A DNA stretch of 64,000 nucleotides from Bacteroidota bacterium (GCA_023450085.1 JAEXHI010000024.1:62001-126000); one strand, 5' to 3'; positions 1-10,021 are shown, counted from the first letter of the stretch. Notes: a model not told the origin generated them from the sequence alone. A program made the numbers and translations.

Positions 1-3000
1 ATTCGATTTTACCTCCAAATTCAGAGATAATAACCGCGTTATATGGATCCCATGAAACAATTTTATCACCTTTAGCAACTTTATCACCTTCTTTTACATA
101 TAAGAATGCACCATAAGGGATATTGTTGTTTACGATTACTTTGTTAGTTCCTGGCTCAACAATTCTGAACTCACCTGAACGACCTAGAACGATATCAACC
201 ACACCATCTTCAGTAGTAGTTTGTACGGTACGTAAGTTTTCAAACTCAATTACACCATCAAACTTAGCGTTGATTTGCGATTCGTTGGCAATGTTAGATG
301 CCGTACCACCCACGTGGAAGGTACGAAGTGTTAACTGTGTACCTGGCTCACCGATTGACTGTGCAGCAATTACACCTACAGCCTCACCTCTTTGAACACG
401 TTTACCAGACGCTAAGTTACGTCCGTAACACAATGCACAAACACCACGTTTATTCTCACAAGTTAATACAGAACGGATCTCGACACCTTCTAACGGAGAT
501 TCTTCAATTGCTTTTGCAACATCCTCGTCAATATCTTGACCTGCACCTACCAATAACTCACCATTTAATGGATTGTACACATCATGTAATGATGTACGAC
601 CCAAAATACGCTCGTATAAAGGCTCAACAATGTCTTCGTTATCTTTCAATGCTGTAGTGTACATACCTCTTAAAGTACCACAGTCTACATCATTAACAAT
701 CATATCTTGCGCTACGTCATGTAAACGACGAGTTAAGTAACCCGCATCCGCCGTTTTTAACGCCGTATCCGCCAAACCTTTACGAGCACCGTGGGTAGAG
801 ATAAAGTACTCTAATACCGACAATCCTTCTTTAAAGTTTGATAAGATCGGGTTTTCGATAATCTCACCACCAGAACCTGATTTTTGAGGTTTAGCCATCA
901 AGCCCCTCATACCTGCCAACTGACGAATCTGCTCTTTAGAACCACGGGCTCCAGAGTCAAGCATCATGTAAACAGAGTTGAAACCTTGATTATCTGATGA
1001 TAACTGGTTCATTACAAACGTAGTTAAACGGTTGTTGATACGAGTCCAGATATCGATAATTTGGTTGTAACGCTCGTTGTTGGTAATGAAACCCATGTTA
1101 TAGTTGTTTCTTACCTCTTCAACTTCGTTAGCAGCTTGTTCTAATAAAGTGTGTTTCTCTACTGGAATGTTTACGTCTTGTAAGTTAAACGATAAACCTC
1201 CACGGAATGCACTTTGGAAACCTAATTCTTTGATATCATCTAAGAATTTAGCCGAACGAGCCATACCAGTCATTTTTACTACTTCACCAATGATATCTCT
1301 TAAAGATTTTTTGGTCAATAGTTCGTTGATATAACCAACTTCTTCCGGTACCATTTGGTTAAATAACACACGACCTACTGTAGTTTCAATTAACTTGTTT
1401 ACAATAGAACCGTCAGCTTCTTTAACGTTAGCTTTAACTTTAATCCAAGCGTGTAAATCTACTCTTTTCTCATTATAGGCAATAATTACCTCTTCTGCCG
1501 AGTAGAAATTCATATCCTGACCTTTTACTACTCTGTTCTCATCAGTTCTGCGGCCTTTAGTAATATAATAAAGACCCAAAACCATATCTTGAGAAGGTAC
1601 TGTAATAGGCGTACCGTTAGCAGGGTTTAGGATATTGTGCGCTGCCAACATCAATACTTGGGCTTCCAAAATTGCAGCATTACCTAATGGTAAGTGAACT
1701 GCCATCTGGTCACCGTCAAAATCGGCGTTGAATGCGGTACACACTAATGGGTGTAGTTGGATAGCTTTACCTTCAACTAATTTTGGTTGGAAAGCCTGGA
1801 TACCTAAACGGTGAAGCGTAGGTGCACGGTTTAGCAACACTGGGTGTCCTTTCAATACGTTTTCAAGGATATCCCAAACTAGAGGATCTTTTCTATCAAC
1901 AATTTTCTTAGCTGATTTTACGGTCTTAACAACACCTCTTTCAATCATCTTACGAATGATGAACGGTTTGTAAAGCTCTGCAGCCATATCTTTTGGTAAA
2001 CCGCATTCGTGTAATTTAAGGTTTGGACCTACAACAATTACCGAACGAGCAGAATAATCCACACGTTTACCTAATAAGTTTTGACGGAAACGACCTTGTT
2101 TACCTTTCAAGATATCTGAAAGTGATTTCAAGGCACGGTTACCTTCAGTTTTAACAGCGTTTACTTTACGTGAGTTATCGAACAACGAGTCAACAGCTTC
2201 CTGTAACATACGTTTTTCGTTACGTAAAATAACCTCTGGTGCTTTAATCTCAATCAAACGTTTTAAACGGTTGTTACGAATAATCACACGACGATATAAA
2301 TCGTTCAAATCTGAAGTTGCGAAACGACCACCTTCCAATGGAACTAATGGACGTAACTCTGGTGGAATAACTGGAACAATCTTGATGATCATCCACTCAG
2401 GGTTATTCTCGATATTCTCTCTTGAGCTACGGAAAGCCTCAACTACTTGAAGACGTTTTAACGCTTCGTTTTTACGTTGTTGAGAAGTTTCGTTAGCTGC
2501 TTGGTGACGTAGGTTATAAGATAAGCTATCTAAATCAATACGTTTCAACAAATCTTCTAATGCCTCTGCACCCATTTTGGCTACAAATTTATTAGGATCT
2601 TTGTCGTCTAAGTATTGGTTTTCTTTAGGTAATTTATCTAAAATATCAAGGTACTCTTCTTCAGTTAAGAAATCCATGAACTGGATACCTTGCTCAGCCA
2701 TTAAACCAGCTTGGATTACTACATAACGCTCGTAGTAAATGATCAAGTCTAATTTTTTGGTTGGCAAACCTAAAAGATAACCGATTTTGTTAGGCAAAGA
2801 ACGGAAATACCAGATATGCGCTACAGGAACCACCAAGTTGATGTGTCCCATACGCTCTCTACGCACTTTCTTTTCAGTTACCTCAACACCACAACGGTCA
2901 CAAACAATCCCTTTGTAACGGATACGCTTGTATTTACCGCAATGACATTCGTAATCTTTTACAGGACCAAAAATACGCTCGCAGAACAAACCATCACGTT

Positions 3001-3142
3001 CTGGTTTGTAAGTACGATAGTTAATGGTTTCTGGCTTTAAAACTTCACCGCTTGAACGCTCCAAGATATTCTCCGGAGAAGCCAAACTAATGGTAATGGA
3101 AGTGAAGTTACTTTTTAATTTATTATCCTTTTTGTAAGACAT
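1..3142 (-). CDS. rpoC: DNA-directed RNA polymerase subunit beta' (C-terminus cut by window edge)
   Basis: Catalytic clamp subunit of RNA polymerase. About 1047 codons are visible, starting MSYKKDNKLK; the C-terminal part lies beyond base 1. Seen directly: the N-terminal zinc ribbon with cysteines 66, 68, 81 and 84, and the active-site motif NADFDGDQM at residues 472-480 (bases 1703-1729), whose three aspartates bind the catalytic magnesium. The second zinc-site cysteines (CENKRGVCALC) lie near bases 430-470. It follows rpoB after 79 bases and ends the visible operon. The reading frame is intact to the edge. No unusual residues were noticed. Confidence 0.98.
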   Translation of the reverse strand, partial: MSYKKDNKLKSNFTSITISLASPENILERSSGEVLKPETINYRTYKPERDGLFCERIFGPVKDYECHCGKYKRIRYKGIVCDRCGVEVTEKKVRRERMGHINLVVPVAHIWYFRSLPNKIGYLLGLPTKKLDLIIYYERYVVIQAGLMAEQGIQFMDFLTEEEYLDILDKLPKENQYLDDKDPNKFVAKMGAEALEDLLKRIDLDSLSYNLRHQAANETSQQRKNEALKRLQVVEAFRSSRENIENNPEWMIIKIVPVIPPELRPLVPLEGGRFATSDLNDLYRRVIIRNNRLKRLIEIKAPEVILRNEKRMLQEAVDSLFDNSRKVNAVKTEGNRALKSLSDILKGKQGRFRQNLLGKRVDYSARSVIVVGPNLKLHECGLPKDMAAELYKPFIIRKMIERGVVKTVKSAKKIVDRKDPLVWDILENVLKGHPVLLNRAPTLHRLGIQAFQPKLVEGKAIQLHPLVCTAFNADFDGDQMAVHLPLGNAAILEAQVLMLAAHNILNPANGTPITVPSQDMVLGLYYITKGRRTDENRVVKGQDMNFYSAEEVIIAYNEKRVDLHAWIKVKANVKEADGSIVNKLIETTVGRVLFNQMVPEEVGYINELLTKKSLRDIIGEVVKMTGMARSAKFLDDIKELGFQSAFRGGLSFNLQDVNIPVEKHTLLEQAANEVEEVRNNYNMGFITNNERYNQIIDIWTRINNRLTTFVMNQLSSDNQGFNSVYMMLDSGARGSKEQIRQLAGMRGLMAKPQKSGSGGEIIENPILSNFKEGLSVLEYFISTHGARKGLADTALKTADAGYLTRRLHDVAQDMIVNDVDCGTLRGMYTTALKDNEDIVEPLYERILGRTSLHDVYNPLNGELLVGAGQDIDEDVAKAIEESPLEGVEIRSVLTCENKRGVCALCYGRNLASGKRVQRGEAVGVIAAQSIGEPGTQLTLRTFHVGGTASNIANESQINAKFDGVIEFENLRTVQTTTEDGVVDIVLGRSGEFRIVEPGTNKVIVNNNIPYGAFLYVKEGDKVAKGDKIVSWDPYNAVIISEFGGKIE

Positions 3143-3164
3143 ATTCTTTTTGAGTTGAAAGTTA

Positions 3165-3216
3165 AAAGTGGAAAGTTGAAAGTGGCCGAAGCCTTAAACT
3201 TTCAACTTTTTACTTT
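3165..3216 (-). repeat. Short-word inverted repeat between rpoB and rpoC
   Basis: The rpoB-rpoC spacer consists largely of the word GTTGAAAGT repeated with variation, followed by its complement (AAACTTTCAACTTTTTACTTT). The two halves can form a long imperfect hairpin around the loop GGCCGAAGCC. There is no U-tract typical of an intrinsic terminator before rpoC, so a processing or spacing role is only a guess. Similar word-repeat hairpins lie in other spacers of this window. Confidence 0.6.
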
Positions 3217-3221
3217 ATACT

Positions 3222-6200
3222 TTAGTCTAACGTAATATCTAAACCTAAGCCGCGTAGCTCGTGTACCAATACGTTGAACGATTCTGGTACGCCTGGAGTT
3301 GGTAGGTTTTCGCCTTTAACAATGGCTTCGTAGGTTTTAGCTCTTCCAATAACATCATCCGACTTAACGGTTAAGATCTCTTGAAGGATATTAGCAGCAC
3401 CGAATGCCTCTAATGCCCAAACCTCCATCTCACCAAAACGCTGACCACCAAACTGAGCTTTACCACCCAATGGTTGTTGTGTAATTAATGAGTATGGTCC
3501 AATTGAACGGGCGTGCATCTTATCATCAACCATGTGACCTAATTTCAGCATATAGATAATACCTACTGTAGTTGGTTGGTCAAATTTCTCGCCTGTTAAA
3601 CCATTGTTTAAGTAAGTTCTACCAGAAGCTGGCAAACCTGCTTTAGCGATCCAATCTTCCACCTCATCGCTCTTAGCACCGTCAAAAATTGGAGTAGCAA
3701 ATTTAACGCCCAATTCTTTACCAGCCCAAGCCAATACGGTTTCATAGATCTGACCCAAGTTCATACGTGAAGGTACACCTAGAGGGTTCAACACGATATC
3801 AACTGGAGTCCCGTCATTTAAGAAAGGCATATCTTCGTCACGTACAATACGTGCTACAATACCTTTGTTACCGTGACGACCCGCCATCTTATCACCTACT
3901 TTTAGTTTACGTTTTTTAGCTACATAAACCTTAGCCATCTGAACAATTCCTGATGGAAGCTCATCACCAACACTGATCGCAAATTTATCACGTTTGTAAG
4001 CTCCTAGTTCTTCGTTTACACGGATACCATAGTTGTGCAACAACATTTTGATTTGCTCGTTTTTGTCATCGTCAGTAGTCCATTTGTATGGATTGATATG
4101 AGCATACTCTAAGTCCATCAACATTTTTTGCGTAAACTTAGCGCCTTTAGCAATTAAAAGCTCTCTGTATACGTTAAATACGCCTTGTGAAGTTTTACCG
4201 TTCACAATTTGGAATAACTTGTCAACCAATTCGTTTTTCAAGTTCTCCATAGCAAGGTTGTATCTCTTGTCTAATTTCTCGATTGCTGATTTTTCTTCTG
4301 CTTTAGAAGTTTTCTTAGCTCTTGAGAATAATTTAGTATCAATAACTACACCCTTGATTGATGGAGGAGTTTTTAATGAAGCATCCTTAACATCACCAGC
4401 TTTGTCACCAAAGATGGCACGTAATAATTTCTCTTCTGGTGAAGGATCCGACTCTCCTTTTGGTGTAATTTTACCAATAAGGATATCACCTTCTTTAACT
4501 TCAGCTCCAATACGAATGATACCATTTTCGTCAAGGTCTTTAGTAGCCTCTTCAGAAACGTTAGGGATATCTGGAGTTAACTCCTCTTCACCACGTTTAG
4601 TATCACGTACTTCTAGTTCAAACTCTTCGATGTGTAATGAAGTAAAGATATCTTCTCTAACAATACGCTCGTTAATTACAATCGCATCCTCAAAGTTATA
4701 TCCTTGCCAAGGCATGAAAGCTACTTTTAAGTTTCTTCCTAATGCCAACTCACCATCTTGAGTTGCATAACCTTCACAAAGTACTTGTCCTTTAGTAACT
4801 TTTTGACCTTTCTTAACGATCGGTTTCAAGTTGATACAAGTATTTTGGTTGGTTTTTTTGAACTTGGTTAATTTATAAGTTTTGCTATCGCCTTCGAAAG
4901 AAACCAAACGATCGTCATCGTTTCTTTCATATTTGATCACAATTTCATTAGCATCAACATACTCAACAACACCAGCACCTTCTGCATTGATCAAAGTTCT
5001 TGAGTCACGTGCAACACGACCTTCTAAACCTGTACCTACAATTGGAGCCTCAGGACGTAACAATGGTACGGCCTGACGTTGCATGTTCGATCCCATCAAC
5101 GCCCTGTTCGCATCATCATGCTCCAAGAAAGGAATCAATGAAGCCGCGATAGAAGTAATTTGGTTAGGCGCAATATCCATCAAGTCTAATTTCTCAGGCT
5201 CGATAATCGGGAAGTCACCCTCGTAACGTGCTTTAACACGTGGCGTAGCGAAATTACCTTTATCATCATACTGAGCATTAGCTTGAGCGATAGTTTTACC
5301 ATCCTCATCCTCTGCAGATAAGTAAATTACATCTTCGTTTACAGAAACCTTACCATCAACTACCTTTTTGTAAGGAGTTTCGATAAAGCCTAAGCTGTTG
5401 ATTTTTGCGTGAACGCAAAGTGACGAGATCAAACCAATGTTTGGACCCTCTGGAGTTTCGATAGTACACAAACGACCGTAGTGCGTATAGTGAACGTCAC
5501 GAACCTCGAAACCTGCACGCTCACGAGATAGACCACCTGGACCTAAAGCTGAAAGACGACGCTTGTGCGTAATCTCTGCCAATGGGTTGGTTTGATCCAT
5601 GAACTGTGATAGCTGGTTGGTACCAAAGAAAGAGTTGATTACAGATGACAATGTACGAGCATTGATCAAATCTGTTGGGGTAAATACCTCGTTATCACGA
5701 ATGTTCATACGCTCACGGATAGTTCTAGCCATACGAGCTAAACCTACACCAAATTGTGCGTACAACTGCTCACCTACCGTACGTACACGACGGTTTGATA
5801 AGTGGTCAATATCATCCACCTCTTCTTTTGAATTGATCAATTTGATCAAGTATTTAACAATCGCGATAATATCCGCTTTCGTTAATACTTTTACATCATC
5901 AGGGGTATCCATTTTCAACTTACGGTTGATACGGTATCTACCCACATCACCTAAGTCATAACGTTTATCCGAGAAGAACAAACGCTCAATGATACCTCTT
6001 GCTGTTTCCTCATCAGGTGGTTCTGCGTTACGCAAAGCACGGTAGATGTTCTCCACAGCCTCTTTTTCAGAGTTTGAAGTATCTTTTTGTAAAGTATTAT
6101 ATATAATGGTATAATCAGCTTGCGATGCACCGTCATCTTTAGACAAGATAATGGTTTTAACACCAGCATCGATGATTAGATCAATATGCTCGTCTTCTAA

Positions 6201-7025
6201 AATGGTATCCCTGTCTAAGATTACCTCGTTACGGTCAATAGAAACTACCTCACCGGTATCCTCATCCACAAAATCCTCTACCCATTTTCTAAGTACCCTT
6301 GCAGCTAGTTTACGTCCGATGTATTTCTTTAAACCTGATTTGCTAACTTTTACTTCGTCAGCTAAATCGAAAAGCTCTAAGATGTCTTTATCAGAATCAT
6401 AACCAATAGCACGCAATAACGTAGTTACAGGGAATTTCTTTTTACGGTCGATGTAAGCATACATTACGTTGTTAACGTCTGTAGCGAACTCGATCCAAGA
6501 ACCTTTAAACGGAATTACACGGGCAGAATATAACTTGGTACCGTTAGTGTGGCGGCTTTGGCCAAAGAACACACCTGGTGACCTGTGTAACTGCGATACA
6601 ATTACACGCTCTGCACCGTTAATTACAAACGTACCTTTAGGAGTCATATAAGGAATGGTTCCTAAGTATACATCTTGAATAATGGTTTCAAAATCTTCGT
6701 GCTCAGCATCGTTACAAGAAAGCTTCAATTTAGCTTTCAATGGAACGCTGTAAGTTAGCCCACGGTCAATACATTCTGGAATGTCATAACGAGGTGGGTC
6801 AATAAAATAATCTAAGAATTCTAAAACAAAGATGTTTCTAGAATCTGTGATTGGGAAGTTTTCAGCAAACACTTTAAACAAACCTTCTGTGTGACGGTTG
6901 TCTGATGTAGTTTCGATCTGAAAAAATTCTCTAAATGATTGCAACTGCACATCCAGAAAATCTGGATAATCGATAATGTGCTTACTACGTGCAAAATTTA
7001 CTCTTTGGTCGACTTTATTTGCCAA
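3222..7025 (-). CDS. rpoB: DNA-directed RNA polymerase subunit beta
   Basis: Second large catalytic subunit of RNA polymerase, 1267 residues, within the normal Bacteroidota range. The start MANKVDQRVNFARSK is the only sensible one. The rifampicin-pocket region (QLSQFMDQ, then THKRRLSALGPGGLSRERAG) is at roughly residues 465-510 and looks wild type at the positions usually mutated in resistant strains. The conserved C-terminal segment with GGKAQFGGQRFGEMEVWALE is present. It is preceded by rplL with a 155-base spacer holding two hairpins and followed by rpoC, the usual order. Several open frames on the opposite strand inside it are shadows. Confidence 0.99.
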   Translation of the reverse strand: MANKVDQRVNFARSKHIIDYPDFLDVQLQSFREFFQIETTSDNRHTEGLFKVFAENFPITDSRNIFVLEFLDYFIDPPRYDIPECIDRGLTYSVPLKAKLKLSCNDAEHEDFETIIQDVYLGTIPYMTPKGTFVINGAERVIVSQLHRSPGVFFGQSRHTNGTKLYSARVIPFKGSWIEFATDVNNVMYAYIDRKKKFPVTTLLRAIGYDSDKDILELFDLADEVKVSKSGLKKYIGRKLAARVLRKWVEDFVDEDTGEVVSIDRNEVILDRDTILEDEHIDLIIDAGVKTIILSKDDGASQADYTIIYNTLQKDTSNSEKEAVENIYRALRNAEPPDEETARGIIERLFFSDKRYDLGDVGRYRINRKLKMDTPDDVKVLTKADIIAIVKYLIKLINSKEEVDDIDHLSNRRVRTVGEQLYAQFGVGLARMARTIRERMNIRDNEVFTPTDLINARTLSSVINSFFGTNQLSQFMDQTNPLAEITHKRRLSALGPGGLSRERAGFEVRDVHYTHYGRLCTIETPEGPNIGLISSLCVHAKINSLGFIETPYKKVVDGKVSVNEDVIYLSAEDEDGKTIAQANAQYDDKGNFATPRVKARYEGDFPIIEPEKLDLMDIAPNQITSIAASLIPFLEHDDANRALMGSNMQRQAVPLLRPEAPIVGTGLEGRVARDSRTLINAEGAGVVEYVDANEIVIKYERNDDDRLVSFEGDSKTYKLTKFKKTNQNTCINLKPIVKKGQKVTKGQVLCEGYATQDGELALGRNLKVAFMPWQGYNFEDAIVINERIVREDIFTSLHIEEFELEVRDTKRGEEELTPDIPNVSEEATKDLDENGIIRIGAEVKEGDILIGKITPKGESDPSPEEKLLRAIFGDKAGDVKDASLKTPPSIKGVVIDTKLFSRAKKTSKAEEKSAIEKLDKRYNLAMENLKNELVDKLFQIVNGKTSQGVFNVYRELLIAKGAKFTQKMLMDLEYAHINPYKWTTDDDKNEQIKMLLHNYGIRVNEELGAYKRDKFAISVGDELPSGIVQMAKVYVAKKRKLKVGDKMAGRHGNKGIVARIVRDEDMPFLNDGTPVDIVLNPLGVPSRMNLGQIYETVLAWAGKELGVKFATPIFDGAKSDEVEDWIAKAGLPASGRTYLNNGLTGEKFDQPTTVGIIYMLKLGHMVDDKMHARSIGPYSLITQQPLGGKAQFGGQRFGEMEVWALEAFGAANILQEILTVKSDDVIGRAKTYEAIVKGENLPTPGVPESFNVLVHELRGLGLDITLD

Positions 7026-7080
7026 GGGACTAAATTTAATTTAGTTTAAGAATAAACTATTTTTTGGTTTTTAAAAGGGA

Positions 7081-7150
7081 ACATTTCATAAACCAAACAA
7101 AATGAAATGTTTATAAACGGGAATAGACTCCAACTTTACAGTCGGAGTCT
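7081..7150 (-). promoter_or_regulatory. Two hairpins in the rplL-rpoB spacer (attenuator or processing candidate)
   Basis: A 10-bp stem with one mismatch (AGACTCCAAC / GTCGGAGTCT, loop TTTACA) lies at 7125-7150. A perfect 9-bp stem (ACATTTCAT / ATGAAATGT) lies at 7081-7110. In the direction of transcription neither is followed by a good U-run. In Escherichia coli the same spacer holds an attenuator and an RNase III site that set the ratio of ribosomal protein to polymerase subunits. An analogous role here is inference from position. Confidence 0.45.
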
Positions 7151-7180
7151 TTTCTTTTGAGTTTTGTTAAAATTAAGTGA

Positions 7181-7558
7181 TTACTTAATCTCAACTACAG
7201 CTCCAGCTTCTTCTAATTGTTTTTTAAGAGCTTCTGCTTCGTCTTTAGCAACACCTGATTTCAATTCTTTAGGTGCACCGTCTACTAAGTCTTTAGCTTC
7301 TTTCAAACCTAAACCAGTTAAGTCTTTAACCAATTTAACAACTGCTAATTTTTGACCACCAGCATCTTTCAAGATTACATCAAAAGATGTTTTCTCTTCA
7401 ACTGCAGCAGCTTCGCCACCAGCAGCAGGAGCAGCAACAGCTACTGCAGCAGCAGCAGGCTCGATACCGTACTCGTCTTTTAAGATTTGAGCTAACTCAT
7501 TAACTTCTTTAACTGTTAAGTTTACTAATTGCTCAGCAAACGCTTTTAAATCTGCCAT
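7181..7558 (-). CDS. rplL: 50S ribosomal protein L7/L12
   Basis: Stalk protein that recruits translation factors to the ribosome; 125 residues, the usual size. The N-terminal dimerisation helix (MADLKAFAEQLVNLTVKEVN), an alanine/glycine-rich hinge near residues 35-52 and the globular C-terminal domain with GLGLKEAKDLVDGAPK are all visible. It lies 66 bases downstream of rplJ, its stalk partner, as in most bacteria. A higher dose of L12 than polymerase is expected, so the hairpins in the following spacer may matter for expression. Confidence 0.99.
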   Translation of the reverse strand: MADLKAFAEQLVNLTVKEVNELAQILKDEYGIEPAAAAVAVAAPAAGGEAAAVEEKTSFDVILKDAGGQKLAVVKLVKDLTGLGLKEAKDLVDGAPKELKSGVAKDEAEALKKQLEEAGAVVEIK

Positions 7559-7624
7559 TTTATTAAGATTTTAAAATTTTACGTAATTGTTGTTTGTTTA
7601 AAATACGAACTTATTAGGTGTTCG

Positions 7625-8149
7625 TTAACCTCTTTCTTGTAGTGTTTTAACAATACCTGCGATTTTACCGCCGCCTGATTGTAACGCAGACACAACATTT
7701 TTAGCTGGTGATTGTAATAGACCAATGATTTCGCCAATAAGTTCTTCTCTTGATTTAAGACTTACTAATGCATCTAATTGGTTATCTCCAACGAAGATTG
7801 CTGTATCAATGTATGCGCCTTTCAATTGAGGCTTGTCTTCGCCTTTTCCTTTTCTTAGAGATTTGATCAGCTTAGCTGGACCATTACCTACTTTAGAAAA
7901 TAATAAAGCTGATTGACCTTTTAATGCTGGGAAGATATCTGATGAGTCGCCTTCTAATCCATCAATCGCAATTTTGATCAATGTATTTTTCGCTACTTTC
8001 ATTTCGATACCACTTTCGAAACATTTGCGACGGATGTTATTTACTTTTTCAACAGATAAGCCAGAGGTATCAGCAATGTAAAAATTGCCATACTCTTGCA
8101 TTTTCGCTTGTAGAGCTAAAACTACTTCTTGTTTTTCTTCTCTGTTCAT
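7625..8149 (-). CDS. rplJ: 50S ribosomal protein L10
   Basis: Base of the ribosomal stalk, binding 23S rRNA and L7/L12 dimers. It has 174 residues and starts MNREEKQEVVLALQ. The conserved N-terminal region (YIADTSGLSVEKVNNIRR) and the C-terminal helix that carries L12 are present. The start codon lies only two bases after the rplA stop codon, so the two are probably translationally coupled. In many bacteria L10-L12 represses this mRNA, but I did not identify a specific leader structure here. Confidence 0.98.
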   Translation of the reverse strand: MNREEKQEVVLALQAKMQEYGNFYIADTSGLSVEKVNNIRRKCFESGIEMKVAKNTLIKIAIDGLEGDSSDIFPALKGQSALLFSKVGNGPAKLIKSLRKGKGEDKPQLKGAYIDTAIFVGDNQLDALVSLKSREELIGEIIGLLQSPAKNVVSALQSGGGKIAGIVKTLQERG

Positions 8150-8151
8150 AA

Positions 8152-8850
8152 TTAGATCCCCGCTACTGATTTAGTTTCTACTGAAATTCCAGGACTCATT
8201 GTAGAAGACACGTGAATGCTCTTGAAATAAGTACCTTTTGCTGCAGAAGGTTTTAATTTTGAGATCGTTTGAAGTACTTCTAACGCGTTCTCGTATAATT
8301 TCTCCGGAGAGAATGATACTTTACCTATTGAAGCGTGAATGATACCAGTTTTGTCAACTTTAAAATCGATCTTACCACCTTTTACATCAGTTACAGCTTT
8401 ACCAACTTCGTTAGTTACTGTACCTGATTTCGGGTTTGGCATTAAGTTACGTGGACCTAAAACACGGCCCAACTTACCAACTTTTGCCATACACGCAGGC
8501 GTAGTGATAATAATGTCTACATCTGTCCAACCACCTTCAATTTTAGCAACATACTCGTCTAAACCTACGAAATCTGCTCCTGCTGCCTTAGCTTCTTCTT
8601 CCTTATCAGGAGTTACCAAAGCTAAAACGCGAACAGTTTTACCGGTACCGTGAGGTAAAGTAGCTATACCACGAACCATTTGATTGGCTTTACGAGGATC
8701 TACTCCCAACGCTACATCGATATCAACCGATGCATCGAATTTGGTAGTAGTAATCTCTTTAACCAAAGCAGATGCTTCTTTTAAGGAATAAGACTTACCG
8801 GCTTCTAGTTTAGCGTGTGCTATTTTTTGATTTTTTGTTAACTTAGCCAC
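8152..8850 (-). CDS. rplA: 50S ribosomal protein L1
   Basis: Large-subunit protein of the L1 stalk, 232 residues, full length. The signature region near residues 115-145 (TTPACMAKVGKLGRVLGPRN then MPNPKSGTVT) is clearly recognisable. It sits between rplK and rplJ with 26- and 2-base spacers in the standard L11-L1-L10-L12 order. In many bacteria L1 binds its own mRNA as a repressor; that site was not located in this sequence. Confidence 0.99.
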   Translation of the reverse strand: MAKLTKNQKIAHAKLEAGKSYSLKEASALVKEITTTKFDASVDIDVALGVDPRKANQMVRGIATLPHGTGKTVRVLALVTPDKEEEAKAAGADFVGLDEYVAKIEGGWTDVDIIITTPACMAKVGKLGRVLGPRNLMPNPKSGTVTNEVGKAVTDVKGGKIDFKVDKTGIIHASIGKVSFSPEKLYENALEVLQTISKLKPSAAKGTYFKSIHVSSTMSPGISVETKSVAGI

Positions 8851-8876
8851 TAGTGTAAACTGTTAATGTTAAATAA

Positions 8877-9317
8877 TTAGTTAAAAGGCGCATCACCTGA
8901 AACAGTGATACCCATACTACGTGCTGTACCAGCAACCATACTCATTGCTGATTCGATAGTAAATGCATTTAAATCAGGCATTTTATCTTCAGCAATTGCC
9001 TTAACTTGATCCCAAGTCACCGATCCAACTTTTTTACGGTTAGGCTCAGCAGAACCACTCTGTAATTTAGTAGCATCCAATAATTGGATAGCAACCGGAG
9101 GGGTTTTGATGATGAAATCGAAAGACTTGTCAGCATATACAGTAATTACAACTGGTAAAACTTTACCTGGCTTATCTTGGGTACGAGCATTGAATTGTTT
9201 ACAAAACTCCATGATGTTCACACCTTTAGCACCTAATGCAGGTCCTACTGGTGGCGATGGGTTTGCAGCTCCGCCTTTGATCTGTAATTTGATCATCGCA
9301 CTGACTTCTTTTGCCAT
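8877..9317 (-). CDS. rplK: 50S ribosomal protein L11
   Basis: GTPase-centre protein that binds the thiostrepton loop of 23S rRNA; 146 residues. The N-terminal proline-rich segment (GGAANPSPPVGPALGAKGVN) and the C-terminal rRNA-binding domain ending TARSMGITVSG are intact. It is separated from upstream nusG by 147 bases that contain a terminator-like hairpin, so read-through or a second promoter must supply part of the ribosomal-protein expression. Confidence 0.99.
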   Translation of the reverse strand: MAKEVSAMIKLQIKGGAANPSPPVGPALGAKGVNIMEFCKQFNARTQDKPGKVLPVVITVYADKSFDFIIKTPPVAIQLLDATKLQSGSAEPNRKKVGSVTWDQVKAIAEDKMPDLNAFTIESAMSMVAGTARSMGITVSGDAPFN

Positions 9318-9401
9318 TTTTTGTTTTTGTTTAATTAAAACTCAATGTTAAATTTTGGAAGCAATGTAACATTTAAGATCCCTTTGGTTGTATTATAACG
9401 C

Positions 9402-9438
9402 AAAAAGGACTGCAAAGATATAAATTATCTTGCAGTCC
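9402..9438 (-). terminator. Terminator or attenuator after nusG
   Basis: The arms GGACTGCAAGATA-type at 9425-9438 and 9407-9420 pair over 13 bp with one bulged base and a short loop. On the minus strand the stem is followed by a run of U (complement of 9402-9406). This is a good intrinsic terminator placed between nusG and rplK, so the cluster is probably divided into at least two expression units with partial read-through. Confidence 0.7.
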
Positions 9439-9464
9439 TACAATACTTTTATAAAAAATTTTTA

Positions 9465-10007
9465 TTATTCTTTTTCTACTTGCATATAGTTAAGTTCAAG
9501 TGGCGTTTTACGTCCGAAAATCTTAACCATTACTTTCAATTTTTTCTTCTCTTCGTTAACCTCTTCAATGATACCGGTAAAACCGTTGAAAGGACCATCC
9601 ATTACTTTTACGTTTTCTCCAACATAGTAAGCAACGTTCATGGTTTCACTTTGCTGGCTCATTTCATCAACCTTACCTAAAATACGGTTAACTTCAGCCT
9701 GTCTCATTGGAATTGGATTACCAGCTTTATCACCTAAAAATCCAATTACACTGTTAATTCCTTTAATGATGTGCTCTAACTCACCATCCAAAGCCGCTTC
9801 CATCAAAACATATCCTGGGTAATAATTACGCTCTTTAGCGATCTTTTTACCGTCTTTCATTTGATAGTACTTCTCTGTAGGGATAAGTACTTGCGGTACT
9901 AGATGAGAAACTCCTAAACGGCTAATCTCAGAATCGATATACTGTTTTACTTTCTTCTCTTTACCACTTACCGCTCTAACAACGTACCATTTTAGCTGAT
10001 CGTTCAT
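9465..10007 (-). CDS. nusG: Transcription termination/antitermination factor NusG
   Basis: Elongation factor that binds the polymerase clamp and couples to ribosomes or Rho. It has 180 residues: an N-terminal NGN domain (KWYVVRAVSGKEKKV, then YYPGYVLMEA) and a C-terminal KOW domain (VKVMDGPFNGFTGIIEEVNE). It follows secE with only 14 bases between them, the conserved secE-nusG pair. A good terminator-like hairpin lies just downstream. Confidence 0.98.
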   Translation of the reverse strand: MNDQLKWYVVRAVSGKEKKVKQYIDSEISRLGVSHLVPQVLIPTEKYYQMKDGKKIAKERNYYPGYVLMEAALDGELEHIIKGINSVIGFLGDKAGNPIPMRQAEVNRILGKVDEMSQQSETMNVAYYVGENVKVMDGPFNGFTGIIEEVNEEKKKLKVMVKIFGRKTPLELNYMQVEKE

Positions 10008-10021
10008 CTAATAATCTAATT

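Noticed and set aside
5560..5640. Rifampicin-resistance change in rpoB
   Set aside because: The usual resistance positions read as wild type (for example RRLSALGPGG).
3222..7025. Long open frames on the plus strand opposite rpoB, such as 4219-4761 and 5599-5961
   Set aside because: They lie antisense to an intact conserved gene and have no recognisable domains; they are shadows of codon bias.
7125..7150. Intrinsic terminator for rplL
   Set aside because: The T-rich tract follows the stem on the plus strand, the wrong direction for rplL transcription.
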